Below, piece by piece: positions 61,994 to 64,000 of a stretch of 64,000 nt of DNA. This DNA comes from GCA-002733465 sp965230525 (GTDB taxonomy: Bacteria > Pseudomonadota > Gammaproteobacteria > Enterobacterales > Kangiellaceae): contig OZ246008.1 in the NCBI GenBank assembly GCA_965230525.1, positions 558,001-622,000 on the forward strand, read 5' to 3'. The first letter of the stretch is position 1. Each line of letters starts with the position of its first letter. The translations under genes and the position numbers were made by a program. A model generated the notes under the pieces. The model saw only the letters and a program-made list of their open reading frames with translations. It did no database searches and was not told where the DNA came from.

Positions 61994-63163
61994 TTAGGGG
62001 AAGTCTGAAACGAGAGATGCACCGCCACTCGGACTAGTGAGATAAATACTTTCCTTTATACCAGTTTTAGCAAAATAAGATTGCTCAACCCTTGGTACTA
62101 CCTGAGTCACTAGCGCTTTGGGTAAAATCGCGACAACACAACCGCCAAATCCACCTCCTGTCATCCTCACCCCTCCTCGTAATCCAACTTCTTTACTTAT
62201 ACACTCTACTAAGAAATCGATAGCCGGAGTGGTAATTTCAAATAGCCTTTTCATGGAGTCATGACTTTCAGACATCAAGCGGCTCACTTTCTCTAACTGG
62301 TGATTCTTTAATGCTTCCATAAGTGCTACGGTCCGTATATTTTCTTCTATCACGTGTTGAGCTCGATTAGCAATTAACACGGGTAATTCATGCTTTCGAC
62401 GGTTAAATTCTTCGAGTGATATATCGCGAAGCGAATTTACACTTAATCGGTTAGCAGCTATCTCACATTGTTGCCGCCGCAGATTGTACTTGCTATCAAC
62501 TAATTCTCTCTCCAAATTGGAGTTAACGATCATGATTGCTAAGTCTTGCGCAATAGGAACTTTAGTCAAGTTAAGATTTCGACAATCGATTCCTAGCGCC
62601 TCATTCTGCGAGCCACAGGCGGAAATCAATTGATCCATAATCCCACAGCCACAACCAACAAAATTGTTCTCTGCGGCTTGGCATATTAGTGCGAGTTGCT
62701 TTTTGTCGATTGCCAATTGGTAGCACTCAACAATCGCAAAGCAAACAGCAACCTCCAAAGATGCCGACGAACTTAATCCGGCTTGTTGAGGCACGTCACC
62801 AAGAATAGCCATGTTAGCACCAGAAAATTCAAGGTTTCGGCTCTTAAGTTCACTGACTACACCACGAATATAGTTTGCCCACATTTTAGTTTGCTGGAAT
62901 GTAATCGCTTGTTTAACATTGAACTCATCGAGTTGGTTTTCGAAATTCAAGGAACATACCTTAAATACACCGTCGTTTCTCGGAGATATTGCTACTAAAG
63001 TGGCGAAGTTAATCGCACAGGGAAGTACGAACCCCAGATTATAATCAGTATGTTCTCCAATTAAATTTACCCGGCCTGGCGCACTCACCACCAGCTTTGG
63101 CGGTTGACCAAAACGTTTACTAAACTCTCTCTTTAAATTTGATAATTGCTTAGAGCGAGTCAT
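61994..63163 (-). CDS. galK: Galactokinase
   Basis: 389 residues, the family's size. The galactokinase signature GRVNLIGEHTDYN is near 29, the GHMP ATP-binding motif GLSSSASLEVA near 130, and the catalytic-region GGGFGGCVVAIL near 345. It phosphorylates galactose at C1 in the Leloir pathway. The start overlaps the galT stop by 14 bases, so translation is coupled. Confidence 0.97.
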   Translation of the reverse strand: MTRSKQLSNLKREFSKRFGQPPKLVVSAPGRVNLIGEHTDYNLGFVLPCAINFATLVAISPRNDGVFKVCSLNFENQLDEFNVKQAITFQQTKMWANYIRGVVSELKSRNLEFSGANMAILGDVPQQAGLSSSASLEVAVCFAIVECYQLAIDKKQLALICQAAENNFVGCGCGIMDQLISACGSQNEALGIDCRNLNLTKVPIAQDLAIMIVNSNLERELVDSKYNLRRQQCEIAANRLSVNSLRDISLEEFNRRKHELPVLIANRAQHVIEENIRTVALMEALKNHQLEKVSRLMSESHDSMKRLFEITTPAIDFLVECISKEVGLRGGVRMTGGGFGGCVVAILPKALVTQVVPRVEQSYFAKTGIKESIYLTSPSGGASLVSDFP

Positions 63164-64000
63164 TGGAGTTTTCGGAATAATGTCGCGTAGAAAGAGCGCG
63201 CAACTGCTCGGCCGCTTGTTCAGCAGTAAGATCTCTCTGCGCTTCCGCTAGCATCTCATAACCTACCATAAACTTTTTGATTGTTGATGAGCGCAGCAAG
63301 GGTGGAAAAAAGCTTGCGTGCAACTGCCACTCTTTATGAATATGCTGATCATAAGGAGCGCCATGCCACCCCATCGAATAAGGAAAAGCACAACCAAACA
63401 AATTATCGTACTTGACTGTCAATTGGCTCAGCGTGTTAGCAAGCGATAGCTTTCTTAGCTCATCTAAATCAACCATTCTTGTCACTGGAAACTTTGCTAA
63501 TAATAGAGTTTCGTATGGCCAAGCGGCCCAATAAGGAACAACAACCAACCAATCCTCATTTTCTACAACGGTACGTGCACCGGCTAACGATTCTTTTTTG
63601 GCATAGTCGAGTAACAAATTACTCTGATATTTTTTCCAATAGGCCGTCAAATTAAATTGTTTTTTAGCAACGATTGTCGGGATATGTTGCTGTGCCCATA
63701 TTTGCCCATGTGGATGAGGATTAGAACAGCCCATAATCTCGCCTTTATTTTCGAAAATTTGAATCCATTGATAATCCTGAGACAGTTCTTCACATTGTTG
63801 TTGCCAAGTGTTAACAACGGCCAGTACTTGTTCAGAGTTTAGCTGTGCTAGCGAACGACTATGATCGGGGGAATAACAGATCACACGACTTTCACCGCGT
63901 TCTGACTGATAACGAAATAACGGGCTATCCTGTTGTGATTCCAAGGTATCAGACCTTAGTGCAGCAAAGTCATTTTTGAAAACAAAGGTCCCCGTATAAA
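63150..64000 (-). CDS. galT: Galactose-1-phosphate uridylyltransferase, N-terminus beyond window
   Basis: The minus frame is open from the right edge (64000) to 63150. The sequence before the first TTG (YTGTFVFKNDFAAL) belongs to the conserved GalT N-terminal region, so the true start is outside; about 70 residues are missing. The active-site NPHPHGQIW, with the nucleophile His166 equivalent, and the zinc/iron site region (CSNPHPHG) are present, along with YSMGWHGAP and HIHKEW. It transfers UMP from UDP-glucose to galactose-1-phosphate and precedes galK in an operon. Confidence 0.96.
   Translation of the reverse strand, partial: YTGTFVFKNDFAALRSDTLESQQDSPLFRYQSERGESRVICYSPDHSRSLAQLNSEQVLAVVNTWQQQCEELSQDYQWIQIFENKGEIMGCSNPHPHGQIWAQQHIPTIVAKKQFNLTAYWKKYQSNLLLDYAKKESLAGARTVVENEDWLVVVPYWAAWPYETLLLAKFPVTRMVDLDELRKLSLANTLSQLTVKYDNLFGCAFPYSMGWHGAPYDQHIHKEWQLHASFFPPLLRSSTIKKFMVGYEMLAEAQRDLTAEQAAEQLRALSTRHYSENSNDSL

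Noticed and set aside
1..64000. tRNA, rRNA, CRISPR arrays or origins
   Set aside because: None of the usual signatures (clover-leaf genes, spaced identical repeats, DnaA-box clusters) were visible by reading.

Overview
The window reads as a chromosome segment of an AT-rich gammaproteobacterium. The hemC-hemD-hemX-hemY order, an sbcB exonuclease I, an E. coli-like grpE/dnaK/dnaJ set with textbook sigma-32 promoters, a ComM/YifB ATPase, a ydbS/ydbT-type pair and a Fur-box haem-uptake locus all fit. The many secreted peptidases, TolB-propeller proteins and an AlgZ/AlgR-type pair suggest a marine protein-degrading lineage. A Kangiellaceae-like organism is my guess; nothing in the window proves it. 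No rRNA, tRNA, CRISPR array or replication origin was seen.

Layout. 1-5300: an HD-domain protein (cut by the edge), a PhnA/YjdM zinc protein, an ECF sigma factor overlapping a small membrane-protein gene and followed by a beta-lactamase-fold serine hydrolase, then a two-DTG aspartyl protease with a PDZ domain. 5486-9436: one giant membrane protein joining a YCF48-like propeller to a KAP-type P-loop NTPase. 9437-14800 is the accessory stretch: a long gene-free zone, a lipoprotein, a decayed REP-associated tyrosine transposase (RAYT) element with 17-bp inverted ends sitting in an IS3 orfA scrap, a secreted orphan, a 228-bp tandem duplication of a RAYT tail, and a gene split by a frameshift at a poly-A tract. 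14836-17808: SRPBCC protein, exonuclease I, a STAS-like protein and a lipoprotein. 18042-33600: TolB-propeller/amidohydrolase fusion, molybdopterin oxidoreductase, LytS/LytTR-type two-component pair, CadC-like regulator with a TolB domain, PDZ-hydrolase, short DUF5694-like protein, M14 peptidase and small orphans. 33757-42243: zinc-ribbon coiled-coil protein, haem-synthesis cluster hemCDXY, short-chain fatty-acid transporter, ComM.

42747-49949 is a haem-acquisition locus. A TonB-dependent receptor diverges from hmuTUV-hutZ across a Fur box, and hutZ is followed by a GH24 lysozyme and a frameshifted LprI-type lysozyme-inhibitor gene. 50044-55899: NTF2-like protein, acetyltransferase, formyltransferase-like protein, two bacterial PH-domain proteins and a diguanylate cyclase with a periplasmic binding domain. 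56062-60116: dnaJ, dnaK, grpE. 60499-60984: a cold-shock gene with its own promoter, long leader and terminator. 61169-64000: a secreted methyltransferase and overlapping galT-galK, with galT cut by the right edge.

The features most worth following up are the lysozyme/LprI pair next to haem uptake, the propeller-KAP giant protein, the ECF sigma/membrane protein/beta-lactamase-fold cassette, and the slippery A_AAA_AAC frameshift gene. Three separate single-base frame defects suggest either real gene decay or indel errors in the assembly.
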